From positions 1 through 8,739 of the forward strand of contig JAUYBT010000077.1 of assembly GCA_030692905.1 (NCBI GenBank): 8,739 bases of DNA. Reading direction: 5' to 3'. Position numbers and translations under genes: made by a program. Shown piece by piece: positions 1 through 7,599 of the stretch (positions are counted from its first letter, which is position 1; each line of letters starts with the position of its first letter). The notes below the pieces were generated by a model that was not told where the DNA came from, made no database searches, and saw nothing but the letters and a program-made list of their open reading frames with translations. The stretch comes from Bacteroidales bacterium. GTDB taxonomy: Bacteria > Bacteroidota > Bacteroidia > Bacteroidales > VadinHA17.

Positions 1-1089
1 AATAATAAAGTATTTCCGTAAAATATAGTTCTGAGCCCTGTCATCCTGTTTTTCATAGCTGTCCACCCACCATTTGGTAGGACCAAAATAAGCTTTTCCT
101 CTGCCGCCTCTCTCATAAGTATATGCAAAAACGGCATTGCCACCTATCTTCCATTCACCATATCTGCCTACTTCAGCACGGCTCATTTCATTACCCCGTT
201 CGTCAATACTACTATTCAGCGTAAACTGGAAAACCCAGAGTGCCTCGGTATTTCCCTGCGAACGATTCTGGTTTCCCTCTTTAAACATATCCCCAAAAGG
301 AGAACCGGACGGATCGCTCTTTTTCACTCCATATCTTGCTGTAACCAGTTTGTAAGCAGGATTACTGATCGCCTGGTCGCACCAGTAAAGTGCACTGTCG
401 GGCTTATTTACAGTGAGGTACATCTCTGCAAGCAGGGTTTGAACAGCGCCTTTTGTTATCCTGCCCGGCAAAGAGCCTTCTGTGGGAACATACTGCTGGG
501 CAAATTTATAATCCCTGATTGCCTGTTTTCTGACTTCAGCAACGGGAGCTCGCTCCCAGTCAGTCTTGACTGTTGATTCCATTGTAAGAGTAAGAGGAAC
601 ATCACCCCATGAATAAGCAAGGCGTTTGTAAGCCCATGCGCGTAAAGCCCTGGCTTCAGCTATCACCCTGAGCTTGTTGCCTTCAGGAGTGTCACTTCCA
701 CCCGACCACTTAACATCACCATCTGCATAGTATATTATGGTGTTTGAAGCATTAATTACTTCGTACAGCCACTGAAAGGTCTCTAGCAGATCGCCATCTG
801 CAGGACTGTTTGAGGTTGTCCAGTTCCAGAAAATATCACTGCGCCTGAAGTTGCTGGTCATGTTATCAACACCGTTCAGGGCCATTTCAATCTTTTCTGA
901 TTGCCATCTTCCATGCCTGGCTATATTATACAGACCATTCAAACCTGCCTCAAAACCGTCAAGGTTTTTAAATATGGTTTGAGCAGCTAAAATATTTGGT
1001 GGGTCTTCAACAAGTGTTTCTTTTGAACAACCTGCAACCAAAATTATTGCCAGTGCAACTTTTATTATATTCGATAATAATATTTTCAT
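1..1089 (-). CDS. SusD/RagB-like outer-membrane nutrient-binding lipoprotein (3' end outside window)
   Basis: The first 363 codons of a SusD-family protein are present; the family usually has about 480-600 residues, so the C-terminal third is off the left edge. The start is the ATG at 1089-1087, followed by a lipoprotein signal with lipobox LVAG-C (Cys21), so the mature protein should be lipidated and, by family knowledge, sit on the cell surface as a lid over its SusC partner. Family signatures seen are EARALRAWAYKRLAYSWGD (about 145-163), GRITKGAVQTLLAEMYL (about 209-225, the TPR-like helical part) and EALWVFQF (about 282-289). It begins 36 bp after the susC-like gene and is surely co-transcribed with it. 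SusD proteins bind an oligosaccharide (sometimes another nutrient) and deliver it to SusC; the ligand here cannot be read from the sequence. The family call is very safe. Confidence 0.95.
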   Translation of the reverse strand, partial: MKILLSNIIKVALAIILVAGCSKETLVEDPPNILAAQTIFKNLDGFEAGLNGLYNIARHGRWQSEKIEMALNGVDNMTSNFRRSDIFWNWTTSNSPADGDLLETFQWLYEVINASNTIIYYADGDVKWSGGSDTPEGNKLRVIAEARALRAWAYKRLAYSWGDVPLTLTMESTVKTDWERAPVAEVRKQAIRDYKFAQQYVPTEGSLPGRITKGAVQTLLAEMYLTVNKPDSALYWCDQAISNPAYKLVTARYGVKKSDPSGSPFGDMFKEGNQNRSQGNTEALWVFQFTLNSSIDERGNEMSRAEVGRYGEWKIGGNAVFAYTYERGGRGKAYFGPTKWWVDSYEKQDDRAQNYILRKYFII

Positions 1090-1125
1090 GATATCTAGTT
1101 TTATTTTATTATCATAATTTGTTAA

Positions 1126-4100
1126 TTAAAATCCCAGGCTCATGCCGAAAACATATTCCTTTTGCATAGGGATCCTCTGCTGAGCTTGTTCATCTGTTAA
1201 ATCCGGATCCATACCTGTCCATTTGGTAAACGTAGCAAGATTACGTCCGGTTATATACACTTTCAGTCTGCTTAAACCTATTTTACTGACAATGCTTTTT
1301 GGCAGATCATAGGCTAAGGAAACATCCTTGATACGCACAAAGTCGGGTTTTTCATAAATACGTCCCGATTGCCCGGACATATTATTAGCCATCAGAGCAT
1401 TAACAATCCAGTCATTTGTTGGATTTGTCGGCGTCCACCAGTTCTTTTTAAGAGTATTATACCTCACTTCTGCGCCCTGGACATCATCATTCATTAAGTA
1501 ATTCTGCACTGTTGAACCGGATACTCCGTGCATGAAAATGCTCAGTGTGAAATTCCCGTATGTGAAGGTGTTGGTCATCCCCCACAATAAATTAGGATCT
1601 AGCTGGCCGATTATTTGCCGGTCTTTAGAGTCAAGGACTCCGTTACCGTCAATATCCTTTAATTTTAAATATCCTGGTTGTGACCCGTATGTTGCAGCCT
1701 CAGCAGCTTCATCGAGTTGCCATGCACCTTCGTATACATAATCATAGTTAACCCTGATGGGCTGACCAATGAACCATTTGTTGGAAATATCATCAATCTC
1801 TTTCCCGTCCGCATCCTTTATGCCATATAATGAGACGATTTTATTCTTGTTAAAGGAAAGATTGGCTGATGTTGACCACGTGAATTTATTCTTAACTATA
1901 TTCCTTGAATCTATGACAAATTCAATTCCCTTATTCTGGGTTTTGCCAATGTTCTCTGTTACGGCAGGATGGACCCATTTGGGGAGGTGAGTAGCTTGAG
2001 TGATTCCATGGATAACCGAAATGCTCCTTGCCAGAAGAAGGTCAGTAGTATTTGTCTGATACCAGTTGAAGTTACCGGAAATCCTGTCTTTGAAGAGTCC
2101 AAAGTCAAATCCAAGGTTCAAGGTACTTGACGACTCCCATCCAAGGTTGGAAACACCCATCCTGGCGGGTTTGTACCCGACAACAGTGCTGGTCACTGTA
2201 GACATGTTTGCAATCGTAAACTGTGGCAGTGACGCGTATGCCCCGATAGCCTGGTTCCCGTTCAACCCATATGAAGCTCTCAGCTTCAACACGCTGAAGA
2301 TATTTTTTAACGGAAAAAAATCTTCTTTAGCCAGGTTCCAGCCCAACGCAGCAGACGGGAAGGTACCCCATTTGCTATCGGCTCCGAATCCTGAATATCC
2401 ATCCCTTCGTACCGTTAAAGTTAAAAGATACCTGCTGGCATATGAATAGTTCAATCGCAACATCTGGGAAATCAGAGCTGTTTTACTATAAGTATTCTCT
2501 GGCGTCACAACAGTGGCCGTTGATGTTCCATACCAGGAAAGAAAATCGTTTGGAAATTTTTGCGCATCAATAGAATTTGTTCTGCCATTATATCCTTCAT
2601 AACTGTATAAGCCGGTGACGAAAACTGTATGATCTCCAAATTCCCTGTTATACGTCAATATATTCTCAACAACAGTGTTGTTGCTGATTGCGTTGTCTAT
2701 TGAAGCATCTCCGAGATCTGCCAATCCTGACTGGGTATCTCTTCCTCTGTATTGAGCCCGGTCGGTAAACCGGAATCTCACACCGGTATTTAACCTGTAA
2801 CTTAAACCTTTAATAAACGGAAAATCGACACCAACATAATTGTTCGATAAAATCTGGTATGATTTATCCATGTCATCATAAAGCAAAGGCCCGAGCGGAT
2901 TACCAACAATAATATTATCGGGCCATGGAAAGATAGTATAATTACCGTACTCGTCATAAGCCAGGCCAAGAGGATTTGTTTCAAGAGCAACATGGAAATT
3001 TGCCTCAGCACCGCTTTGGTCATCAAAATTAAGCTGGGTCCGAGTGCCAATTGATAACCAGTCGGTAAGTTTTGTTTCAACATTTATTCTGCTTGAAATA
3101 CGACGGAAGTTGTCATTTTTTGCAACTCCCTTAATATCTGTTAAACCCCCGCCAATATAATATTTGGTATCTTTGAATCCGCCTGAAACAGACAGGTTGT
3201 GTTCCTGGGTTTGTCCTAGGCGGATAGCAAGCTTGGTCCAGTCAGACCAGGTACCGTCCTGATAGACCTTTGTTTCACTCGCTGTCATCTGCGAAGCATT
3301 CCTTGTCATTTTAAATTCATAAAACTCCGGACCTGTCAGCACTCGATTCACTTTTGTAACATCCGTGATAGAATATTTCCCCTCATAAGCAAAAGTTGTT
3401 TTTCCGACAACACCTTCCTTGGTGGTAATAAGAATAACGCCGTTTGCCCCCCTCGATCCATAAATAGCGGCAGCCGAAGCATCTTTTAAGACCTCAACTG
3501 ACCCGACATCATTCGGATTAATATCAGTTATCTTTCCTCCATATGGTATCCCGTCAACAATAATCAGGGGATCGTTGTTGGCAGTGATCGAATTTCTTCC
3601 CCTGATCAGAATTGTCTGATCAGGCTGGGCACCTGAGGTGCTGGTCGATATCATAACTCCCGGAATGGAGCCCTGGATAGCCTGGGCAATATTCAGGTTT
3701 GGTGCCATCTCTAACCTTTCTTTTGGCAGGGAAGCAACAGTACCGGTTATATCACTCTTTTTTTGTGTACCATATCCTACTACAACAACCTCCGAAAGGG
3801 CTGTGATATCTATAGATAATTGTACATTAACTACTGTTCTGCCGGCAATCAGTATCTCTTCAGTTTTATATCCAATAAAAGAAAAGACCAATGCCGCATT
3901 CTGGTCAGCAACATTTATTGAGTACTTACCTCCGGCATCTGAAACCACACCGACGGTTGTCCCTCTTACTAAGATACTGACACCAGGAAGTGATTCTCCG
4001 GTTGAAGCATCTGTAATGGTACCACTGACCATTTGTTGAAAAGGATCATCTATAAGGGTTACAACAACAAGATTATTATCTAATAACTTATAAGCTAATT

Positions 4101-4401
4101 CAGTGGATTTAAAAAGCTCATCAAGTATTTGATTAATACTCTGGTTATTAGCCTCCATATCAACAACCTTTTCAGTGGAAATTAAATCATCGTTGTAGAA
4201 AAAACGATAATTGGTCTCCTTTTCAAGGATTACAAAAACCTCCCTGATTGACTTATCTTTAGCATCAATGGAAATCTGGCCAAATCCAGTAGCCGAAAGA
4301 TTTAGCGAGAATACGAGCGTCAAAATGATTGTCAGTTTCATGTACAAAAGGATTTTGTATTTTTCCCATAGTGGAAAATGAAAGAACGATTTTTTTTTCA
4401 T
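1126..4401 (-). CDS. SusC/RagA-like TonB-dependent outer-membrane transporter with N-terminal STN signalling domain
   Basis: This 1091-residue protein is full length for the family. Domains in order: a signal peptide (the hydrophobic core follows Met21; the longer start at 4401 with a lysine-rich leader is common in this subfamily, but Met21 is a possible alternative); an STN domain at about 43-115; a carboxypeptidase-regulatory-like beta-sandwich at about 125-200 (VSGTITDASTGESLPGVSI); the EVVVVGYGTQKKSDITG segment at about 204-220; a plug domain with LIIVDGIPYGG (279-289) and VLKDASAAAIYGSRGANG (304-321); then the beta-barrel, ending in an aromatic residue (FGMSLGF). Family knowledge: it imports a SusD-bound ligand with energy from TonB. 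The STN domain marks the class that also signals through a FecR-type anti-sigma factor, and such a gene lies directly upstream here. The susD-like partner follows after 36 bp. The substrate is unknown. Expression is probably driven by the upstream ECF sigma factor (inference). Confidence 0.96.
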   Translation of the reverse strand: MKKKSFFHFPLWEKYKILLYMKLTIILTLVFSLNLSATGFGQISIDAKDKSIREVFVILEKETNYRFFYNDDLISTEKVVDMEANNQSINQILDELFKSTELAYKLLDNNLVVVTLIDDPFQQMVSGTITDASTGESLPGVSILVRGTTVGVVSDAGGKYSINVADQNAALVFSFIGYKTEEILIAGRTVVNVQLSIDITALSEVVVVGYGTQKKSDITGTVASLPKERLEMAPNLNIAQAIQGSIPGVMISTSTSGAQPDQTILIRGRNSITANNDPLIIVDGIPYGGKITDINPNDVGSVEVLKDASAAAIYGSRGANGVILITTKEGVVGKTTFAYEGKYSITDVTKVNRVLTGPEFYEFKMTRNASQMTASETKVYQDGTWSDWTKLAIRLGQTQEHNLSVSGGFKDTKYYIGGGLTDIKGVAKNDNFRRISSRINVETKLTDWLSIGTRTQLNFDDQSGAEANFHVALETNPLGLAYDEYGNYTIFPWPDNIIVGNPLGPLLYDDMDKSYQILSNNYVGVDFPFIKGLSYRLNTGVRFRFTDRAQYRGRDTQSGLADLGDASIDNAISNNTVVENILTYNREFGDHTVFVTGLYSYEGYNGRTNSIDAQKFPNDFLSWYGTSTATVVTPENTYSKTALISQMLRLNYSYASRYLLTLTVRRDGYSGFGADSKWGTFPSAALGWNLAKEDFFPLKNIFSVLKLRASYGLNGNQAIGAYASLPQFTIANMSTVTSTVVGYKPARMGVSNLGWESSSTLNLGFDFGLFKDRISGNFNWYQTNTTDLLLARSISVIHGITQATHLPKWVHPAVTENIGKTQNKGIEFVIDSRNIVKNKFTWSTSANLSFNKNKIVSLYGIKDADGKEIDDISNKWFIGQPIRVNYDYVYEGAWQLDEAAEAATYGSQPGYLKLKDIDGNGVLDSKDRQIIGQLDPNLLWGMTNTFTYGNFTLSIFMHGVSGSTVQNYLMNDDVQGAEVRYNTLKKNWWTPTNPTNDWIVNALMANNMSGQSGRIYEKPDFVRIKDVSLAYDLPKSIVSKIGLSRLKVYITGRNLATFTKWTGMDPDLTDEQAQQRIPMQKEYVFGMSLGF

Positions 4402-4419
4402 AGTTTTGAAGATTGTTAG

Positions 4420-4449
4420 GTTGAGTTAAACTTTATCGGTCTGCTTTTG
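4420..4449 (+). promoter_or_regulatory. Weak candidate plus-strand promoter, antisense to the susC leader
   Basis: GTTG at 4420-4423 and TGCTTTTG at 4442-4449 are separated by 18 bases. Each differs by one base from the Bacteroidetes -33 (TTTG) and -7 (TAnnTTTG) elements, and the spacing is slightly short. By itself this is a chance-level match. It is listed because it lies about 50 bases upstream of a strong plus-strand terminator in a gap that has no plus-strand gene. Confidence 0.25.
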
Positions 4450-4469
4450 CTTATCTCGGCCGGGATTGT

Positions 4470-4488
4470 AATTAACTTGAACTTAATT
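4470..4488. promoter_or_regulatory. Imperfect 19-bp palindrome upstream of susC
   Basis: AATTAACTTGAACTTAATT is symmetrical at 8 of 9 base pairs around G4479; the only mismatch is C4476/C4482. It lies 69-87 bases upstream of the susC start codon, where a promoter or operator would be expected. It could be an operator or part of the promoter used by the cognate ECF sigma factor. A/T-rich DNA produces such symmetry by chance fairly often, so the call is weak. Confidence 0.25.
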
Positions 4489-4491
4489 GTG

Positions 4492-4524
4492 GGAAGGACA
4501 GTTGCAACCTGTTCTTCCTTTTTT
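4492..4524 (+). terminator. Intrinsic terminator on the plus strand in the fecR-susC gap
   Basis: The left arm GGAAGGACAG (4492-4501) pairs with CTGTTCTTCC (4509-4518) to give a continuous 10-bp stem including one G-U pair, with a 7-base loop and six T residues at 4519-4524. In the minus-strand transcript the G-U pair becomes an A-C mismatch and no U-run follows the stem, so the signal is directional: it ends plus-strand RNA, not the sigma-fecR-susC-susD transcript. No plus-strand gene lies upstream, so the RNA it stops must be antisense to susC or its leader. Confidence 0.7.
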
Positions 4525-4596
4525 AATGAGGTGAAATGTGCATAGGCAATAGGTTTAAGTTAATTTTACATGGGTTATGCTTTATTGATTTTGATA

Positions 4597-5763
4597 TTAT
4601 TTCAAGTGCTTTGTATAATTATTTATCTGTTCTTTATCCGAGCTCAGGAAAACTGTTTTTCCTTCAAGGTAGTAATCGATAGGAGCAGTCAGTTTAATAA
4701 CATTTAACACTTGTTCAAGTGTTTCATCAAGAAGTACACCTGAAAAACGATATTTCTTAATTTCTTCATTTTTAAAAATGAAATTAACATCATATTTCCT
4801 TTGAAGCTCAACGCAAAGATTATCAAGATTTTCACCCCTGAAGATCAGTTTACCATGTGTCCATGCAACCACTTGATTTACATCAACTTTTGGCGAAATC
4901 AAAATATTGTTATAGATTGTTTTAACCGGTTTAACTATGGATAAATCAATGCTTTTGATTTTTTCAAGAGTAAAACTATCTGATTCTTTAATATAGATCG
5001 CTTTTTGATTTGGAATAAGATCAAGATATTGATTATCCTCTTCATTTAGTCCGGATTGGGTGATCTCAACTTTTCCTTCTACCAGAGTTGTTTCTATTAC
5101 TCCTTCTTCATCATAGGCTTTAACATTAAATTCAGTACCCACAGCTTTTATACTAATATTCCCCGCACTAACATAAAGAGGTATATTAATATTCTTTGCA
5201 ACTTTAAAGTAGGCTTCACCAACAAGATCCAGATTGCGGTTACTTAAATTAAAATCACTGCGATATCTCAGCGTACTGCCCGCATTCAGCATAATCTGTG
5301 TACCATCGGGAAGCTTAATTTCTGATTTTGAGCCAAAAGGAGCTTTTATCTCGTTGTAATTAACAGCAATTACAGGTTCAGAAGAAGTTTTCTTATCTGA
5401 CAGTGAGTAAATTCTGCCAAGGGAAAAAGCAATAATAAAAACAGCTGCAATACTCGAGGCATATAGTACTATTCTCTTTACATTTGCCTTCCTGTGCAAC
5501 TTAATCTTTTCTATTTCGAGAAGATCATTATGTTTTATCTCTTGCAGAATATTTCCATAAATATGGTCAAAATCAATAACTTTATTATCACACTGATCCT
5601 CATCATGTTCGTTAAGATTTCTGAACAGAACCTCTTTGAATGAGTTTTCATTTTCAGATGCTACAAGTAAATCGTAAAGTTGCCGTTTTTCACCTATTGT
5701 GGATTTTCCTTCAAGAAATTTTGTTAATAAAATTTCTATACCCGGATTAATTTTTGCTTCCAT
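4597..5763 (-). CDS. FecR-family anti-sigma factor, single-pass inner-membrane protein
   Basis: This 388-residue protein has the usual size for the Bacteroidetes FecR group. The N-terminal part (1-95) is cytoplasmic and should hold the cognate sigma factor. One transmembrane helix spans about 97-115 (IVLYASSIAAVFIIAFSLG). The periplasmic FecR domain covers about 141-236, with APFGSKSEIKLPDGT, LVGEAYFKV and VGTEFNVKAY. A DUF4974-like C-terminal domain follows at about 306-373 (GENLDNLCVELQRKYDVNF, FSGVLLDETLEQVLNVI); it is related in fold to the STN domain and probably receives the signal from the transporter. The gene lies 149 bp after the sigma gene and 195 bp before susC. No TTTG-type -33 element is visible in the sigma-fecR gap, so co-transcription with the sigma gene is likely. 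All key blocks are intact. Confidence 0.94.
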   Translation of the reverse strand: MEAKINPGIEILLTKFLEGKSTIGEKRQLYDLLVASENENSFKEVLFRNLNEHDEDQCDNKVIDFDHIYGNILQEIKHNDLLEIEKIKLHRKANVKRIVLYASSIAAVFIIAFSLGRIYSLSDKKTSSEPVIAVNYNEIKAPFGSKSEIKLPDGTQIMLNAGSTLRYRSDFNLSNRNLDLVGEAYFKVAKNINIPLYVSAGNISIKAVGTEFNVKAYDEEGVIETTLVEGKVEITQSGLNEEDNQYLDLIPNQKAIYIKESDSFTLEKIKSIDLSIVKPVKTIYNNILISPKVDVNQVVAWTHGKLIFRGENLDNLCVELQRKYDVNFIFKNEEIKKYRFSGVLLDETLEQVLNVIKLTAPIDYYLEGKTVFLSSDKEQINNYTKHLK

Positions 5764-5912
5764 AAAGTGTTTTTAGTTCTATACAACTAATACAATTAAG
5801 GAAGCCTGGGTACTCACATAGTTTAGAAAGAATTTTTTAAAATATGCTGAATGAGTTCATTAATAGATAAAAAGATGAACTATCACTATAAATATGAATT
5901 GTGAAATCAAGA

Positions 5913-6464
5913 TTACATTTCTGATTTCATATGTTTTTTTATAACTTTTATTACCCTGTAAATCTGATTTTCGACTGTACGTACTGATAATTCAAACTTT
6001 CTGGCAATCTCTTCATGGGATAATCCTTCGTGACGGCTTAAATTAAATATCTTTTGTTGTTGTGTTGGAAGTGAGGTAACTATCGTATCAATCCTTTTCT
6101 CAAGTTCCTTATAAAAGATCTGATCATAAGTTTGATTAACTGATCCTTCGGGCTTTTGCAACTCCTGCTCCACATACTTCCTACGGATAGCTTTCTTTTT
6201 CAGATAGTTATATATATTGTTGACAGCGGATTTATAAATATAATTTTTTACCGACCTGGTATCATCAAGTGTTTTACGATGCTCCCATACGCTTATAAAT
6301 ACCACCTGGACTATTTCTTCTGCATCTGCATTATCCTCAAGATATCTTAAAGAAAAATAATAGAGTTTCTTACTATACCGATTATATAACAACTTAAAAG
6401 CTTCCAGACTATCATTCCTTATCGTGGCAGCAAGTATATTATCATCAGTCAATTTGTTATCCAT
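5913..6464 (-). CDS. ECF-subfamily RNA polymerase sigma factor (FecI-like, SusC/D-linked)
   Basis: This 183-residue protein has the two-domain ECF layout. Sigma region 2 lies at about 22-90, with LYNRYSKKLYYFSLRYLED and the core-binding/-10 segment AEEIVQVVFISVWEHR; SAVNNIYNYLKKK follows. After a short linker, region 4 lies at about 122-178, with SLPTQQQKIFNLSRHEGLSH and the helix-turn-helix EEIARKFELSVRTVENQIYR. The start ATG at 6464 is supported by a strong Bacteroidetes promoter about 30 bases upstream. It is the first gene of the sigma-fecR-susC-susD set and is expected to be sequestered by the FecR protein until the transporter binds its ligand, then to direct susC/susD transcription. 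Its own promoter is of the housekeeping type, which suggests basal, not solely autoregulated, synthesis. Confidence 0.94.
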   Translation of the reverse strand: MDNKLTDDNILAATIRNDSLEAFKLLYNRYSKKLYYFSLRYLEDNADAEEIVQVVFISVWEHRKTLDDTRSVKNYIYKSAVNNIYNYLKKKAIRRKYVEQELQKPEGSVNQTYDQIFYKELEKRIDTIVTSLPTQQQKIFNLSRHEGLSHEEIARKFELSVRTVENQIYRVIKVIKKHMKSEM

Positions 6465-6495
6465 TTAATTCTAATGGTGCTATGAAAATTTAAAC

Positions 6496-6528
6496 CAAAG
6501 TTACTAACAAATGCGTTTTGAATTCAAA
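6496..6528 (-). promoter_or_regulatory. Housekeeping promoter of the ECF sigma gene
   Basis: Read on the minus strand, TTTG (6528-6525) is followed after 21 bases by TAACTTTG (6503-6496). Both elements match the Bacteroidetes consensus TTTG-N19-21-TAnnTTTG exactly. Transcription should start near 6490, giving a leader of about 25 bases before the sigma ATG at 6464. Confidence 0.75.
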
Positions 6529-6529
6529 A
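6516..6529. promoter_or_regulatory. Perfect 14-bp palindrome over the -33 element of the sigma promoter
   Basis: TTTTGAATTCAAAA is perfectly symmetrical, and its right half contains the -33 box (6525-6528) of the sigma-gene promoter. A dimeric regulator bound here would block the promoter, so it may be an operator. The base composition of the region makes a chance palindrome possible. Confidence 0.3.
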
Positions 6530-6792
6530 TTTACATTATTTAACTTGCATTATTCATAAAAAATGAGATTTTGTACTTCATAAACAACCTGATCAGTCAT
6601 ATTAGAAAAATAAAATTTAATTTTGGCAGCAATCTTTTTAGATGAAAGAATCAAAATGTAATATAACCATAGTTTTTGCATTCTTAGTGACTAATTAAAG
6701 AGAGTAGGTATATAAATATTTATTATTTAAACAATTAGCGATCATTGGATAAGAAAAAAATTAATTCCTAAACAATTAAAAATCAAATTAAT
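6530..6792. other. A/T-rich intergenic stretch between divergent sigma gene and small lipoprotein ORF
   Basis: I see no ORF or RNA gene here. TAATTTTG at 6618-6625 matches the -7 consensus on the plus strand but has no TTTG at the right distance. It could be part of the promoter for the small lipoprotein ORF at 6793, with a leader of about 160 bases. No hairpin stands out. Confidence 0.4.
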
Positions 6793-6915
6793 ATGGAAAA
6801 AACAAAAATGCTTCTTACATTATTCATAGTCGTTATTCTTTTGTTTTCTTGCAGGAATAAGTCAGTTAAAACTTATAGTTCAGAAGCATCTAGTGTTATG
6901 TTAATCGTTAATTGA
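6793..6915 (+). pseudogene. Small lipoprotein ORF interrupted by the IS630 element (5' part)
   Basis: The ATG at 6793 opens a lipoprotein signal peptide: MEKTK, a hydrophobic stretch, then lipobox LLFS-C with Cys20, followed by a polar tail. The frame runs into the insertion sequence at 6893 and stops at TGA 6913-6915, so 33 native codons plus 7 IS-derived ones remain. Removing the element and one TA copy restores a frame that continues at 8103 with TSSLVKKWELL and then stops at TAA 8135-8137, giving a 44-residue product. The motif LVKKWELL resembles the first strand of lipocalin-like lipoproteins (usually GKW followed by hydrophobics), so the original gene may have been longer and already truncated before the insertion. 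It may instead be a genuine small lipoprotein. The function is unknown. Confidence 0.55.
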
Positions 6916-6922
6916 CGGATAC
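6893..6922 (+). repeat. IS630 terminal inverted repeat, window-left end
   Basis: Reads GTGTTATGTTAA... inward and matches the other end (8100-8071, read on the minus strand) at 20 of 30 positions. The identical blocks are GTGTTA, GTTAA, TGACG and ATA. The transposase stop codon (6903-6901) lies within this repeat. Confidence 0.85.
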
Positions 6923-7599
6923 AACCTTTTCAATTTGACTCTTGCTTCCTTGTTTGTGAACTGCCAATTTATTTTACTGTTTTTATTATTCCTTTGAGTT
7001 TTCCATGCATCAACTTCTTGTTTTATTTTTTCCATTGTGGATATGTGCCTGTTTAAACATTGTCCGTTTAATACGTGTAATTCTATCTCAGCCATATTTA
7101 GCCAACTACCATGTTTGGGGGTAAATACAAATTCAAATCTATCCCATAGTCTTTTTGCTTCTTTCGGTCTGAATGTTTCATAGAATGCGGATGCTGCATG
7201 AGTTTTAAAATTGTCCATTACTAATGTTATCCTTTTCGCATTAGGATACTGTTCATCTGCAATTCCTTTTATGTACATTGCCCAATCTTTCTTTGTTTTA
7301 AATTCTGTAACTTCCACAAAACGCTTTCCTTTTAGTGGTTCATTTGCCATGAATATATTTATTACGCCATTCCTCACATATTCATAATCTACTCTTGCTT
7401 CCTGTCCTGGCTTCATAGCAATTGAGAATCGTGCTTCTTCTATTAATTGCTTAGGTGATTCATCCATGCAAACTACCGGATAGTCTTTGTCGTAGGGTCT
7501 TTTATAAACATCCAATACACGTTCCATGTTAGCTACAAACGCACTATTCTGTTCCGGAGGAATGACCCATCCTTTTACTTTCCAAGGCTTAAGTTCGTT
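6901..7599 (-). CDS. IS630 transposase, catalytic DDE part (second frame)
   Basis: This frame is open from the A8 slip site to TAA at 6903-6901 (232 residues). Its first ATG is at 7527-7525, but homologous sequence begins earlier: NELKPWKVKGWVIPPEQNSA is encoded directly after the slip site, which shows that it is normally made as a fusion with the upstream frame. Counted from the ATG at 7527, the catalytic acids are Asp22 (VVCMDE), Asp105 (TLVMDNFKTH) and Glu147 (HGSWLNMAE). The 42-residue gap between the second Asp and Glu is as I recall it for the IS630 branch with the HGSWLNMAEIEL motif. All three residues are present. The fused protein would have 377 residues. It cuts and joins the element ends at TA targets. 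Confidence 0.88.
   Translation of the reverse strand, partial: NELKPWKVKGWVIPPEQNSAFVANMERVLDVYKRPYDKDYPVVCMDESPKQLIEEARFSIAMKPGQEARVDYEYVRNGVINIFMANEPLKGKRFVEVTEFKTKKDWAMYIKGIADEQYPNAKRITLVMDNFKTHAASAFYETFRPKEAKRLWDRFEFVFTPKHGSWLNMAEIELHVLNGQCLNRHISTMEKIKQEVDAWKTQRNNKNSKINWQFTNKEARVKLKRLYPSIND

Larger units (their letters stand above)
4455..4524 (+). ncRNA. Possible short antisense RNA opposite the susC leader
   Basis: Inferred transcript of roughly 70 nt, from just after the candidate promoter (4420-4449) to the T-run of the terminator at 4492-4524. It would be fully complementary to the 5' untranslated region of the susC-like mRNA. Cis-antisense RNAs placed near the start of susC homologues, next to sigma/anti-sigma genes, are known in Bacteroides fragilis (DonS type), where they repress the locus. 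The position and size here fit that pattern. The exact ends and the existence of the RNA are inference; only the terminator is clearly seen. Confidence 0.3.

Noticed and set aside
137..355. Plus-strand 72-codon ORF
   Set aside because: Lies wholly inside the susD-like gene on the other strand; the minus frame has clear family motifs, this one has none.
2066..2449. Plus-strand 127-codon ORF
   Set aside because: Antisense shadow of the susC-like barrel region, no domain-like pattern.
2802..3083. Minus-strand 93-codon ORF in another frame within susC
   Set aside because: Out-of-frame overlap with a fully intact susC-like frame; hydrophobic look comes from frame-shifted barrel codons.
3638..4039. 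Plus-strand 133-codon ORF
   Set aside because: Antisense to the conserved plug and carboxypeptidase-like domains of the susC-like gene; its codons are dictated by that gene.
5854..5881. Inverted repeat AGTTCAT / ATGAACT in the sigma-fecR gap
   Set aside because: Only 7 bp with a 14-base A/T-rich loop and no T-run in the direction of transcription, so neither terminator nor operator can be supported.
5764..5912. Possible separate promoter for fecR
   Set aside because: The minus strand of this 149-base gap contains no TTTG element and no TAnnTTTG box; co-transcription with the sigma gene is simpler.
6618..6625. TAATTTTG as a plus-strand promoter for the small lipoprotein ORF
   Set aside because: No TTTG at 19-21 bases upstream; a lone -7 match in A/T-rich DNA is common.
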